Origin: SCGC-AAA076-P13 sp965656035
Lineage (GTDB): Bacteria; Pseudomonadota; Gammaproteobacteria; Magnimaribacterales; D2472
Direction of reading: 5' to 3'
NCBI GenBank assembly: GCA_965656035.1
Contig: CBFHIO010000001.1
Coordinates: 1-64,000 of the forward strand
Length of the DNA stretch: 64,000 nucleotides
Part shown: piece by piece, positions 53,778 through 61,311 of the stretch
How the letters are laid out: each line of letters opens with the position of its first letter
How positions within the stretch are numbered: the first letter of the stretch is position 1
Notes under the pieces: model-generated
The model's database searches: none
What the model was told of the DNA's origin: nothing
Seen by the model: only the letters and a program-made list of their open reading frames with translations
Program-made: the position numbers and the translations under genes

Positions 53778-53960
53778 TTGAATTCACAAGTAAGAAATGC
53801 AACACCTGAAGAGGCGGTAGAATGGAGCAAAAACGATTATTTTCTTAGCATGAAGTTTGATCCATTGGTACTATTTGTTGTTATACCGGCAATAGTTCAG
53901 ATTGTAGTTCTTGCTTTTATGTTAGTTTCAATGAGTATTACTGGCATTTTTTTTGAATAA
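53778..53960 (+). CDS. Small single-helix membrane protein, first gene of pseudoazurin cassette
   Basis: Not recognised. 60 residues: polar N-terminus (about 1-26, with TPEEAVEW) and one hydrophobic helix (about 29-56). Start is TTG, placed by an AGGAG ribosome site 6 nt upstream (53767-53771). No His, Cys or metal-binding motif in the helix. First of three overlapping or abutting genes ending with pseudoazurin, behind a near-consensus promoter, which suggests an abundant small membrane protein linked to electron transfer; the link is inference. Confidence 0.7.
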   Translation: MNSQVRNATPEEAVEWSKNDYFLSMKFDPLVLFVVIPAIVQIVVLAFMLVSMSITGIFFE

Positions 53961-54108
53961 AATATTAAAGCTTTTAATTGGCGTGGGTTCAAGCGAACCA
54001 ATATTTACCCCTTCTCCAATTAAAATTTTATTACTTTCAGTATCATTAGGTTTTATTTTTTTACTGATAGTTACTTCTTTGATAGCTCTTACTGGATCAA
54101 TACTATGA
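53953..54108 (+). CDS. Second small membrane protein of pseudoazurin cassette
   Basis: Not recognised, and short enough to be missed by gene callers. 51 residues from a TTG at 53953 that overlaps the end of the preceding gene by 8 bp; a GTG ten codons later is an alternative. One hydrophobic helix (about 24-48) after a polar stretch (GVGSSEPIFTPSPIK). The stop overlaps the pseudoazurin ATG as ATGA, so the three frames form one translationally coupled chain. That chain is the main evidence that it is real. Confidence 0.55.
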   Translation: MNKILKLLIGVGSSEPIFTPSPIKILLLSVSLGFIFLLIVTSLIALTGSIL

Positions 54109-54548
54109 AGATAAAAAATTTTTTAATAACCCTCATTATTTCTTTTAATTTATATACTGAAGCAGAAAGTTACGAGGTAAAGATGCTCAATCAAGGGTCT
54201 GAAGGCTATATGGTATTTGAACCCGCTGTTTTGAAAATAAAAAAGGGAGATACTGTTACATTTAAAGCAACTGATGCTGCTCATAATTCTGCATCTATTA
54301 AGGGCATGATTCCACCTGGAGCTGATGAATGGAATGGTAAACTCAGCCAAGATATATCAATAACTTTTAATGTTGAAGGTCTATACGGATATCAGTGCAC
54401 TCCTCATATGATGATGGCTATGGTTGGAATTATTGAAGTTGGTGAAAATCAAAGCAACCTTGAAACATTCAAGACTGTAGCACAAAAAATAAAATCAGCT
54501 TTTGTAATGAATCAGGAGAGATTGGACGAATATTTATCTCAATTGTAA
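54105..54548 (+). CDS. Pseudoazurin (type 1 blue copper protein)
   Basis: Periplasmic one-electron carrier. 147 residues with a signal peptide of about 20. The type 1 copper ligands are H60, C98, H101 and M106 (YQCTPHMMMAM); minus the signal peptide these are exactly the pseudoazurin positions 40, 78, 81 and 86. A 25-residue helical tail follows the cupredoxin domain. In other bacteria pseudoazurin feeds denitrification enzymes; none is seen here, so the partner is unknown. Ends 4 bp before tRNA-Val on the other strand. Confidence 0.9.
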   Translation: MKIKNFLITLIISFNLYTEAESYEVKMLNQGSEGYMVFEPAVLKIKKGDTVTFKATDAAHNSASIKGMIPPGADEWNGKLSQDISITFNVEGLYGYQCTPHMMMAMVGIIEVGENQSNLETFKTVAQKIKSAFVMNQERLDEYLSQL

Positions 54549-54552
54549 ATAT

Positions 54553-54631
54553 TGGTAGACCCGAATGGACTCGAACCATCGACCTCCGCAATGTCAATGC
54601 GGCGCTCTAACCAAAACTGAGCTACGGGTCT
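54553..54631 (-). tRNA. tRNA-Val (anticodon GAC)
   Basis: 79-nt cloverleaf with encoded CCA (54555-54553). Acceptor AGACCCG/CGGGTCT; anticodon arm CCGCA-TTGACAT-TGCGG reading GAC; T loop TTCGAGT. The D loop is long (11 nt, AGTTTTGGTTA). Convergent with pseudoazurin, 4 bp between them. Confidence 0.95.
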
Positions 54632-54643
54632 AAAAAAGAGATT

Positions 54644-54671
54644 ATTATACAGAAATTTCATACATTGGTAA
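54644..54671 (-). promoter_or_regulatory. Candidate promoter of tRNA-Val(GAC)
   Basis: Perfect TATAAT on the minus strand (54649-54644), 16-bp spacer and a weak -35 TTACCA (54671-54666). The -10 ends 12 bp before the tRNA. Confidence 0.5.
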
Positions 54672-54732
54672 CAAGCATGATTGTGTATCAAACATATACA
54701 CACAATAATCTTAAAAACTAATATAAATATTG

Positions 54733-54760
54733 TTGATAATTAATTATAAATATATAAAAT
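54733..54760 (+). promoter_or_regulatory. Candidate promoter of the intergenic small RNA
   Basis: TTGATA (54733-54738), 16-bp spacer, TAAAAT (54755-54760). The -35 and spacing equal those of the pseudoazurin cassette promoter. Predicted start near 54767, the first base of the stem-loop. Confidence 0.4.
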
Positions 54761-54766
54761 AAGCCT

Positions 54767-54840
54767 TTATCAGCATTCCTCTCCCCCTATTAGAATAGCT
54801 GATATCTCAAATGGAGGACTTTGGTCCTCCATTTAATCTT
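54767..54840 (+). ncRNA. Candidate two-hairpin small RNA with C-rich loop
   Basis: Hairpin 1: arm TATCAGCATTC (54768-54778) pairs with GAAT-GCTGATA (54793-54804, one bulged A), 14-nt loop CTCTCCCCCTATTA. Hairpin 2: AAATGGAGGAC/GTCCTCCATTT (54809-54834), 11 perfect pairs with a 4-nt loop, followed by AATCTTT as a weak terminator tail. A plus-strand promoter-like element ends 7 bp before hairpin 1. The C-rich loop could pair with ribosome sites. The minus-strand reading, as a 3' end of sbcB, cannot be excluded for hairpin 2. Confidence 0.45.
54809..54834. terminator. Hairpin between sbcB and tRNA-Val, likely terminator
   Basis: 11-bp perfect stem with TTTG loop, 6 bp after the sbcB stop. T-tail is weak in both directions, slightly better on plus. 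May end sbcB on minus, the small RNA on plus, or both. Confidence 0.6.
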
Positions 54841-56243
54841 TATGATACTTTCATTGATTCAACTTTTTTTCTAGTAGCTATTAAGATTTTTTGGTCTTCT
54901 TTTTCTAATCTTTCATCTAACAACTTCTCAATTTGAGTCAATGTTTTCTCAACAGAACCCCAGGGTCCATCATCAATAATTCTTTGAGTAATAAGGTCTT
55001 GGTATCTTTTTTTAATATCATCAGGGATATTGGTTGAGAATTTACTGCAGATTATTCTTTCTGCAAACAATCTAAGCCTTTCGTCTTCAAAATTTCTTGA
55101 GATTTTAATTAAATGATCTGGATCTGATGCTGAATGAAATTCTTGCATTAGATCTTTGTCTTTGTATGAAGGGAATCCACCAGAATATATAGTTCCCTCA
55201 ATGTATTCTGATTCCGGATAGTCCATTAACCTATCTTCCATTGCTTGGGAAACTTTTTGTTGAAAGTCTTTATCTGATTTAATAATTTCAGCTCGTCTTT
55301 GCAACTCAGAAAATTCAATATCAAAAGTATCAGAATTTTTTATTAGCTTATGAGAGCAAACTGGAATTGTTTTATTGATTTTATATTTCTTTAATGGCCC
55401 ATCACGACCTTTAGATTGTACTAATTTATTTATTTCAGAATAATCTAAATCTAAAATATCATCCGGATCATAGCTTAAATCAAAGAAGACAATTTCATTA
55501 GGCCTGCTAGCGTCATTGCCGCAAAGCACAACAGGATACTTGAAAGCGTGTCTTCTATGAATTTCTCCAAGAGCTAGAAACTCATCAGAATATAATAGAT
55601 CTTTGATACCGGGCTTTGTAGATGTATTTATAAAAGATTGAAACAACTCGGGCAGCCTTTGTTGAATAACCATACATAGTTTAATCATTAAGTTGCAATC
55701 AGCAATAGCGTCATGAGCATCACCTGCATCAATACCGTGTTCTTGAGCTAAATGTTCCAGCTTGTAGCTTATTCCTGGACCGCCTTCAAAAAGCGGAATT
55801 GCAATTTCTTCAGGAAAAAAAGCAGCTATATTATGTATCATGAGCATTAAATCAAGTCGCCCATTACCATTGGTGTTTGTAGTATATGGTTCTAAAAGAT
55901 TCCAAAAAAACTGCCTTCTAATTAGTTCTTCATCAAATGCATGGCCGTTGTATGTAATAAAAACTGAGGGACTTTTTGCAGACCATTGTTTCCATTGAAG
56001 CTGTATATCTTTCATCATTTGATAATGTGAAATATTTGAATTAAAAAGGTCCACTTTTTTATTTGTAAGCATGGCCATAGGTTGCGGGATTACCCATGGA
56101 AGTGGAGCGCAGCCTATATTTTGCTCATCAATTGTTCTTAGATTTATATCTGTTAAAACTGAACCACATTGTAATATCTGACTGAAATCTTTTTGAATTC
56201 CAGTCGTCTCAGTATCGTAAAAAATTAAATTATTGAATGACAA
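54840..56243 (-). CDS. sbcB: Exodeoxyribonuclease I
   Basis: 3'-5' single-strand DNA exonuclease used in recombination and mismatch repair. 467 residues: DEDDh exonuclease domain with YDTETTG (8-14), GHAFDEELIRRQFFWN and DAHDAIADCNLMI; then the SH3-like and helical extensions that set ExoI apart from DnaQ. The start is TTG directly after the stop of the acyl-CoA dehydrogenase gene; no later Met precedes the essential DTET motif, so TTG is required. No ribosome site, so coupled translation is likely. Confidence 0.95.
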   Translation of the reverse strand: MSFNNLIFYDTETTGIQKDFSQILQCGSVLTDINLRTIDEQNIGCAPLPWVIPQPMAMLTNKKVDLFNSNISHYQMMKDIQLQWKQWSAKSPSVFITYNGHAFDEELIRRQFFWNLLEPYTTNTNGNGRLDLMLMIHNIAAFFPEEIAIPLFEGGPGISYKLEHLAQEHGIDAGDAHDAIADCNLMIKLCMVIQQRLPELFQSFINTSTKPGIKDLLYSDEFLALGEIHRRHAFKYPVVLCGNDASRPNEIVFFDLSYDPDDILDLDYSEINKLVQSKGRDGPLKKYKINKTIPVCSHKLIKNSDTFDIEFSELQRRAEIIKSDKDFQQKVSQAMEDRLMDYPESEYIEGTIYSGGFPSYKDKDLMQEFHSASDPDHLIKISRNFEDERLRLFAERIICSKFSTNIPDDIKKRYQDLITQRIIDDGPWGSVEKTLTQIEKLLDERLEKEDQKILIATRKKVESMKVS

Positions 56244-57464
56244 TTATCTAACTACGTATTTACCAAGCTCTAATCTTGCTACGGCTCTTCTATGAACTTC
56301 ATCAGGACCATCTGCAAGTCTCAAAGTTCTTATATGAGCATACATTGAAGCTAATGGCGTTAATTGGGACACACCTTCTCCTCCATGCATTTGAATGGCT
56401 CTATCAATAATCTTCAAAACTACATTAGGAGCAAATACCTTTATTTGAGCAATTTCACTTGCAGCTATCTTATTCCCAACTGTATCCATTTTGTGAGCTG
56501 CATCAAGTGTCAATAACCTTGCAGCATTAAGCTCTATTCTTGATTCAGCTATGTAATCAAAATTTGCTCCAAGATTGGCAATATTTTTACCGAAAGGCAT
56601 TTTAGTAGGATCTATGCCCCTCTTGCACATAAGCTCTATAGCTTTTTCTCCAACGCCTATGGTTCTCATGCAGTGATGAATTCTTCCTGGTCCCAGACGC
56701 CCTTGTGCAATTTCAAAACCTCTACCCTCGCCTAATAAAAGATTATCTTTTGGAATTCTTACATTATTAAATTTTATATGAGCATGACCATGAGGCGCAT
56801 CATCATAACCAAATACATGCATCATTTTCTGAATTTCAATTCCTTGGGACTCCATGGGAACTAGCATCATGGAATGTCTTTGATGCTTTGCAGCATCAGG
56901 ATTAGTTACAGCCATAAATACTAGAATTTTGCATCTTGGATCACCAGCTCCTGAGGTCCACCATTTTTCACCATTAATTACATACTCATCTCCATCCAAA
57001 ACTGCTGTTGCCTGCATATTAGTTGCATCAGATGAACCAACTCCTGGCTCAGTCATTGCAAAAGCTGATCTAATTTCACCATTAAGAAGCGGTTTCAACC
57101 ACTCTTCTTGGTGTTTTTCGTTTCCATATCGAGCGATAACTTCCATATTTCCGGTATCTGGAGCAGAACAATTCATTGCTTCTGATGCGATATGACATGT
57201 TCCCATGACCTCAGCTAAATGGGCATATTCATAATTGGTTAAACCTGCTCCAAACTCACTTTCTGGCAAAAAAAGATTCCATAAACCCTTTGACTTAGCT
57301 TTATCTTTCAAATCATCTATTACTTCAGGATATGAATTCCACCTATTTATTCCTTCTTCTATTTGGTCATGAAAGATATGTTCCGAGGGAACGCATTCTT
57401 GTTCAATAAAATCTTTAACTCTTGCAATAAGATCTTTTGCCTCTGGTCTCAGTTCAGGTAACAT
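56244..57464 (-). CDS. Acyl-CoA dehydrogenase family protein
   Basis: FAD enzyme introducing the alpha-beta double bond into an acyl-CoA. 406 residues with the three ACAD domains: N-terminal helical, middle beta (AFAMTEPGVGSSDA, EYVINGEKWWTSG) and C-terminal helical (QMHGGEGVS with a following catalytic-region LRLADGPDEVHRR). Close to the bacterial ACAD10/11-like group; chain-length preference unknown. GGGAG ribosome site. Divergent from a LysR regulator and followed with no gap by sbcB. Confidence 0.92.
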   Translation of the reverse strand: MLPELRPEAKDLIARVKDFIEQECVPSEHIFHDQIEEGINRWNSYPEVIDDLKDKAKSKGLWNLFLPESEFGAGLTNYEYAHLAEVMGTCHIASEAMNCSAPDTGNMEVIARYGNEKHQEEWLKPLLNGEIRSAFAMTEPGVGSSDATNMQATAVLDGDEYVINGEKWWTSGAGDPRCKILVFMAVTNPDAAKHQRHSMMLVPMESQGIEIQKMMHVFGYDDAPHGHAHIKFNNVRIPKDNLLLGEGRGFEIAQGRLGPGRIHHCMRTIGVGEKAIELMCKRGIDPTKMPFGKNIANLGANFDYIAESRIELNAARLLTLDAAHKMDTVGNKIAASEIAQIKVFAPNVVLKIIDRAIQMHGGEGVSQLTPLASMYAHIRTLRLADGPDEVHRRAVARLELGKYVVR

Positions 57465-57501
57465 TAATTTTTACTCCCTATATACACTAATATTTGGTAA
57501 C

Positions 57502-57546
57502 ATTATAAGTGTGATGAATAATATAAATTTTCTCTTCTCCTATAAT
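57502..57546. promoter_or_regulatory. Divergent -10 elements between acyl-CoA dehydrogenase and LysR genes
   Basis: Perfect TATAAT on minus (57507-57502) for the dehydrogenase and perfect TATAAT on plus (57541-57546) for the regulator. Short arms ACACT and AGTGT flank the minus -10; a LysR binding site here is plausible but not shown. Confidence 0.45.
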
Positions 57547-57607
57547 AGCTTTATGTACAAATCAAAGCTAGATGCTGTTTTGCATTACCATTGTCCAAAA
57601 TAATACT

Positions 57608-58510
57608 ATGAAGATTAGCTCTTTTGATTTGAATCTTTTTGTAATTTTAAATGCTATTTACACGGAAGGTAGTTTAACTAAAGCTGCAGAGGTGGTCGGG
57701 ATCACACAGCCAGCAGTAAGTAATGCTTTAGCGCGCTTGCGTGAAAAATTTAATGATGATCTTTTTGTAAGAACTGGGACCGGAATGGTGCCTACGCAAA
57801 AAACTGAAAATATTATCAATGATATTCAAAGCGCATTAACTCTAATGCAACACAGTGTAAATGAGCCTGATACATTTGATGAAAAGAGTACCACTAGAAC
57901 TTTTAAGTTATCACTAGGTGATATCTCAGAAGGAAGAGTGCTGCCATACATCATGAAAGAAATAGATAAAAATGCTAAGAATATATCAGTTGGTAGTTAC
58001 GCATATAAAAGAAGTGATCAAGTTCATGCCTTAGCAACAAATAATTTAGATTTTGTTGTCGATCCTGTAATTCCAGCTTCGGATGAAATAAATTCTTTTA
58101 AAGTTTTTGAGGATGATTTTGTTGCAATTCATAGAGAAGAACATCCAATTTCAGAAATAGAAAATCCAACTATTGATGACATACTTGCTCAAGACCACCT
58201 TCATGTTTCAAGTAGAAAAAGAGGATTACATCTTATTGATGTTGAGCTAGATAAAATTGGATACAGAAGAAATGTTGCCCTTAGGTGTCAACATTTTCTT
58301 ATAGCGCCAACCATTATTAAATCAACTAATATGCTTCTTTTTGCAACAAGAAGTTTTGCAAAGGCACATAAACTTCCGTTTATAGAAATACCTGCTGAAA
58401 TACCATCCATGGAATATTTCTTAATATGGCATAAAAGCGATGAAGGTGATGGTGGTCATATTTGGATGAAAGAACTAATTATTAATGCGTTCATTGAGGC
58501 TAAAAAATAA
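57608..58510 (+). CDS. LysR family transcriptional regulator
   Basis: 300 residues from the ATG at 57608; the upstream in-frame extension lacks a good start. N-terminal winged helix-turn-helix (about 6-65) with TEGSLTKAAEVVGITQPAVS, then a periplasmic-binding-protein-like effector domain. The N-terminus FDLNLFVILNAI is typical of the NodD/LinR branch. By position it could control the divergent acyl-CoA dehydrogenase or the convergent SDR. Ends 5 bp from the SDR stop. Confidence 0.92.
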   Translation: MKISSFDLNLFVILNAIYTEGSLTKAAEVVGITQPAVSNALARLREKFNDDLFVRTGTGMVPTQKTENIINDIQSALTLMQHSVNEPDTFDEKSTTRTFKLSLGDISEGRVLPYIMKEIDKNAKNISVGSYAYKRSDQVHALATNNLDFVVDPVIPASDEINSFKVFEDDFVAIHREEHPISEIENPTIDDILAQDHLHVSSRKRGLHLIDVELDKIGYRRNVALRCQHFLIAPTIIKSTNMLLFATRSFAKAHKLPFIEIPAEIPSMEYFLIWHKSDEGDGGHIWMKELIINAFIEAKK

Positions 58511-58515
58511 TTTCT

Positions 58516-59313
58516 TTATCCCAATACGTGACCTGCTGTCTTTACAAGACCTCCATCTGAAGCAATAGTCTCGCCTACAACATATGCACCAGCTCTTGAG
58601 CATAAGAATATAGTTAACCCTGCAATATCTTCTGGGCTTCCAGTCCTTTTTCTTGGATTATGTTTCTCTATTTCAGAATAATCAGAGTTAACTGCTGAGC
58701 CCAACATAGCACTTGGGTATGGGCCTGGCGCTATTGCATTTACAACAATGTTTTCTGAAACAAGTTGAGCAGCAAGGTGTCTTGTTAAGTGATGAACCGC
58801 AGCTTTTGATGTGCTGTATGAAAAGGTTGGAAATCCAGGAACATTTAATCCATCAATGGATCCAATATTTATTACTCTAGAAGGGTCTTCAAGTGATGCT
58901 TTTTTTGCAAGCAATGGTTTCATTTTCTGTGTTAAGAAGAAGAGGCTTTTTACATTTAAATCCATAACTTTATCCCATCCTGCTTCTGAAAAACTTTCAA
59001 ATGGCTCACCCCATGCAGCTCCTGCATTATTTATTAGATAATCGATGCCATCTTCTTTTTCTGCAATCATATTTGAAAATGAATCAATGCCCTCTGAAGT
59101 ACTCAAATCGCATGGAAATGGAATGCATTCTCCGTTATATAGTTCTGAGAGCTCTTTAGCTTTCTCAATTAAAGCGGGTGCCTTTCTTGCTGTAATGTAA
59201 ACTTTCGCTCCATTTGCAAGAAACCCAGCTGTAATCATTTCTCCTATACCTCTCGATCCTCCAGTAACTACAGCTACTTTATTTTTTACACTGAATAAAT
59301 TATTGATTTCCAT
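58516..59313 (-). CDS. Short-chain dehydrogenase/reductase
   Basis: 265-residue Rossmann oxidoreductase. Cofactor motif TGGSRGIGE (17-25), NNAG in LINNAGAAWG, catalytic Ser in IGSIDG and Tyr-x3-Lys in YSTSKAAVHHL; C-terminal RTGSPEDIAG and ASDGGLVKT. Resembles 3-oxoacyl-ACP-reductase-like and RhlG-type SDRs. Substrate unknown. AGGAA ribosome site. Its promoter region holds a clean inverted repeat (59354-59376). Confidence 0.9.
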   Translation of the reverse strand: MEINNLFSVKNKVAVVTGGSRGIGEMITAGFLANGAKVYITARKAPALIEKAKELSELYNGECIPFPCDLSTSEGIDSFSNMIAEKEDGIDYLINNAGAAWGEPFESFSEAGWDKVMDLNVKSLFFLTQKMKPLLAKKASLEDPSRVINIGSIDGLNVPGFPTFSYSTSKAAVHHLTRHLAAQLVSENIVVNAIAPGPYPSAMLGSAVNSDYSEIEKHNPRKRTGSPEDIAGLTIFLCSRAGAYVVGETIASDGGLVKTAGHVLG

Positions 59314-59353
59314 TTTTGTTCCTATAAATTTTATATAAATTATATATTGAATA

Positions 59354-59376
59354 CTTTAAAACGATACATTTTAAAG
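59354..59376. promoter_or_regulatory. Inverted repeat in the SDR/antiporter intergenic region
   Basis: Perfect 8-bp arms CTTTAAAA and TTTTAAAG with a 7-bp centre. Lies just upstream of a minus-strand TATAAT for the SDR gene, where a repressor could act. Could be chance in AT-rich DNA. Confidence 0.35.
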
Positions 59377-59437
59377 CATCTTCAAATGCGCATAAAAACA
59401 CATCAAGTAAACTAAATTATAAATGTTAGAATAGGCA

Positions 59438-60385
59438 ATGATTTTTTATCATCTAATTGGATTAATCATTTCATTATCAGTCTTAGTATGGGGGGCTGAT
59501 AAATTTATTGATAACTCATCTCTAATTGCAAAAAAGCTTGGTTTAAGTGAATTAACTATTGGACTAACAATTGTAGCTCTGGGAACCTCTGCTCCTGAAA
59601 TATTTGTTGGTATTTCATCAGTGCTAAATGGTACAGAATCTATTGCGATGGGAGCTGTAGTGGGATCAAATATATCAAACATCGCATTAATTTTTGGTGT
59701 TTCTTGTATTGGTATTTCAATGACGCCAACTAAAACAAACCCAATCCAATTTATTCCATTTGTCTTAGCAGTAATAGTCCTCGGCTTAGGCTTGCAAGAT
59801 TTAAAAATTACAAAAGCTGAAAGTGTAGAATTTTTATTTGTATTTGCTGCGTTCATGTATGTCACATATCTTTTTAGAATACCTGAAAAAATAGATGAAT
59901 CTGATGATTCAAATATAAAAACAGGAAAAACAACTCTTTTGCTTGTTTTTGGACTTCTGGCACTGATTGTTGGATCTAATTATGCTGTTGTTAATGCTGA
60001 AAAAATAGCAACTATCTTAAATGTTCCTCAAGTAATTATTGGGCTAACTATCATTGCTATTGGAACTAGCTTGCCAGAGCTTGCAGCAACGATATCAGCG
60101 ATTATTAAAAATAAAAATGAAATGGTCATAGGAAATGTCATTGGTTCAAATGTTATGAATATTGCATTAGTGGTTCCTATAATTGGAATGTTTTCAGGTG
60201 CAACTTTTGAATTAAATATTCTATCGAGAGACTTCCTTATTTTATCCGTAACATCAATATTATTTATATTGGTTACAACAACATATTCCTCTTCGAGATT
60301 TAATTTAAAAGTAATAAAACTAATTGGATATATTTTTGTTATAGGCTACCTAGGATATATTTTAAAACTAAGCAATCTGATCTGA
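59438..60385 (+). CDS. Sodium/calcium antiporter, CaCA family (YrbG-like)
   Basis: Exchanges Ca2+ for Na+ or H+ across the inner membrane. 315 residues, ten helices in two inverted repeats, each with the alpha motif: TIVALGTSAPEIFVG with GSNISNIALI, and TIIAIGTSLPELAATISA with GSNVMNIALV. The acidic ion-binding Glu residues are present in both. Divergent from the SDR gene; the 3' end overlaps the DUF4345 gene by 18 bp. Confidence 0.92.
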   Translation: MIFYHLIGLIISLSVLVWGADKFIDNSSLIAKKLGLSELTIGLTIVALGTSAPEIFVGISSVLNGTESIAMGAVVGSNISNIALIFGVSCIGISMTPTKTNPIQFIPFVLAVIVLGLGLQDLKITKAESVEFLFVFAAFMYVTYLFRIPEKIDESDDSNIKTGKTTLLLVFGLLALIVGSNYAVVNAEKIATILNVPQVIIGLTIIAIGTSLPELAATISAIIKNKNEMVIGNVIGSNVMNIALVVPIIGMFSGATFELNILSRDFLILSVTSILFILVTTTYSSSRFNLKVIKLIGYIFVIGYLGYILKLSNLI

Positions 60386-60760
60386 TTTTTTTGTTGAGTT
60401 TATCAACAATAATCCAATCAAACAGGCACAAACCTCAAATATAAAGAAGGTGTTAAAAAAGCCAGGCATGCTTGGAAGCACTGAGGAGATTATCCTACCA
60501 AAAGCTATAGATCCTGTTAGAAAAGTCAAAAACTTGATAGAGAATATTCCAACATAGTCTTTAAATAATCCAATTAAACACATAGATCCAATACAAAGAT
60601 TTAAACCTCCATATATTCCAGCTATCTCTGAATAACCAATATCAGATATAACTTGCAAGCCAACAGCATCTGTAAAACCAGGGTCTACTATTGCCCAAGC
60701 ACCAATAGCAAAATATGTAAGCCCCATAAAAACTAAATAAAATTTCCTAAGCATTATCAT
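60368..60760 (-). CDS. DUF4345 domain membrane protein
   Basis: 130 residues with four hydrophobic helices. EIAGIYGGLNLCIG near residue 45 is the DUF4345 signature. Function unknown. GGAG lies 7 nt before the ATG at 60760, which decides the start over a second ATG two codons in. Convergent overlap with the Ca2+ antiporter gene. Confidence 0.75.
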   Translation of the reverse strand: MIMLRKFYLVFMGLTYFAIGAWAIVDPGFTDAVGLQVISDIGYSEIAGIYGGLNLCIGSMCLIGLFKDYVGIFSIKFLTFLTGSIAFGRIISSVLPSMPGFFNTFFIFEVCACLIGLLLINSTKKSDQIA

Positions 60761-60807
60761 GTTTGCACTCCTTTTTTGTTAGCTAGTTGTAATATAAAAT
60801 TATCACA

Positions 60808-61308
60808 ATGAAGTTAATTAAAAAAATCTTTTTTTCATTTTTTTTAGTGTTTTGTATGAATATAGATGCAAATTATATTGAGCTTCCAAAAGATGAAGTA
60901 TTAAAAATGCCACTTCCCCTTCCGTATAATAAAAAAGAATATACAGAGAAAGATATTCAAAAATTTATAAACAAAACTATTAATAGCTCAAAGCAACCAA
61001 TAATTATTTTTGGTGGTAATTGGTGTGGTGACTGTAGAGTACTAGCTGGAACTTTTAATTTGCCAACCATTAAAAAGTTTTTAGATAAACACTATGAAGT
61101 TCTTCATATTGATGTTGGTAGATATGAAATAAACATGAATTTGATGGAATATTTCAATATCCCAAGAGAAGAAGGAGTTCCAAGAGTTCTTGTGTTTGAC
61201 AAGAATAAGAATTTGTTAAATGTTAGCACAACAAAAGAATGGACGACTGCTAGAGACAGAAAACAGCAAGATATTTTTAACTATTTCCAAGATTTAAAGA
61301 GTGAATAA
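60808..61308 (+). CDS. Exported thioredoxin-family protein
   Basis: 166 residues: signal peptide (about 1-21), then a thioredoxin fold with redox motif WCGDC near residue 72 and cis-Pro in EGVPRVLVF. CGDC instead of CGPC occurs in thioredoxin_7-type periplasmic reductases. Partner unknown; the DsbD-like protein of this window could supply electrons, which is inference. TAAAAT lies 7 nt before the ATG and there is no ribosome site. Ends 3 bp from the AMP nucleosidase gene. Confidence 0.82.
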   Translation: MKLIKKIFFSFFLVFCMNIDANYIELPKDEVLKMPLPLPYNKKEYTEKDIQKFINKTINSSKQPIIIFGGNWCGDCRVLAGTFNLPTIKKFLDKHYEVLHIDVGRYEINMNLMEYFNIPREEGVPRVLVFDKNKNLLNVSTTKEWTTARDRKQQDIFNYFQDLKSE

Positions 61309-61311
61309 TAT

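Noticed and set aside
53778..54108. Reading the two small membrane proteins as light-harvesting alpha/beta subunits
   Set aside because: Size, pairing and TPEEA-type N-terminus are reminiscent, but neither helix has the His that binds bacteriochlorophyll and no photosynthesis gene is nearby.
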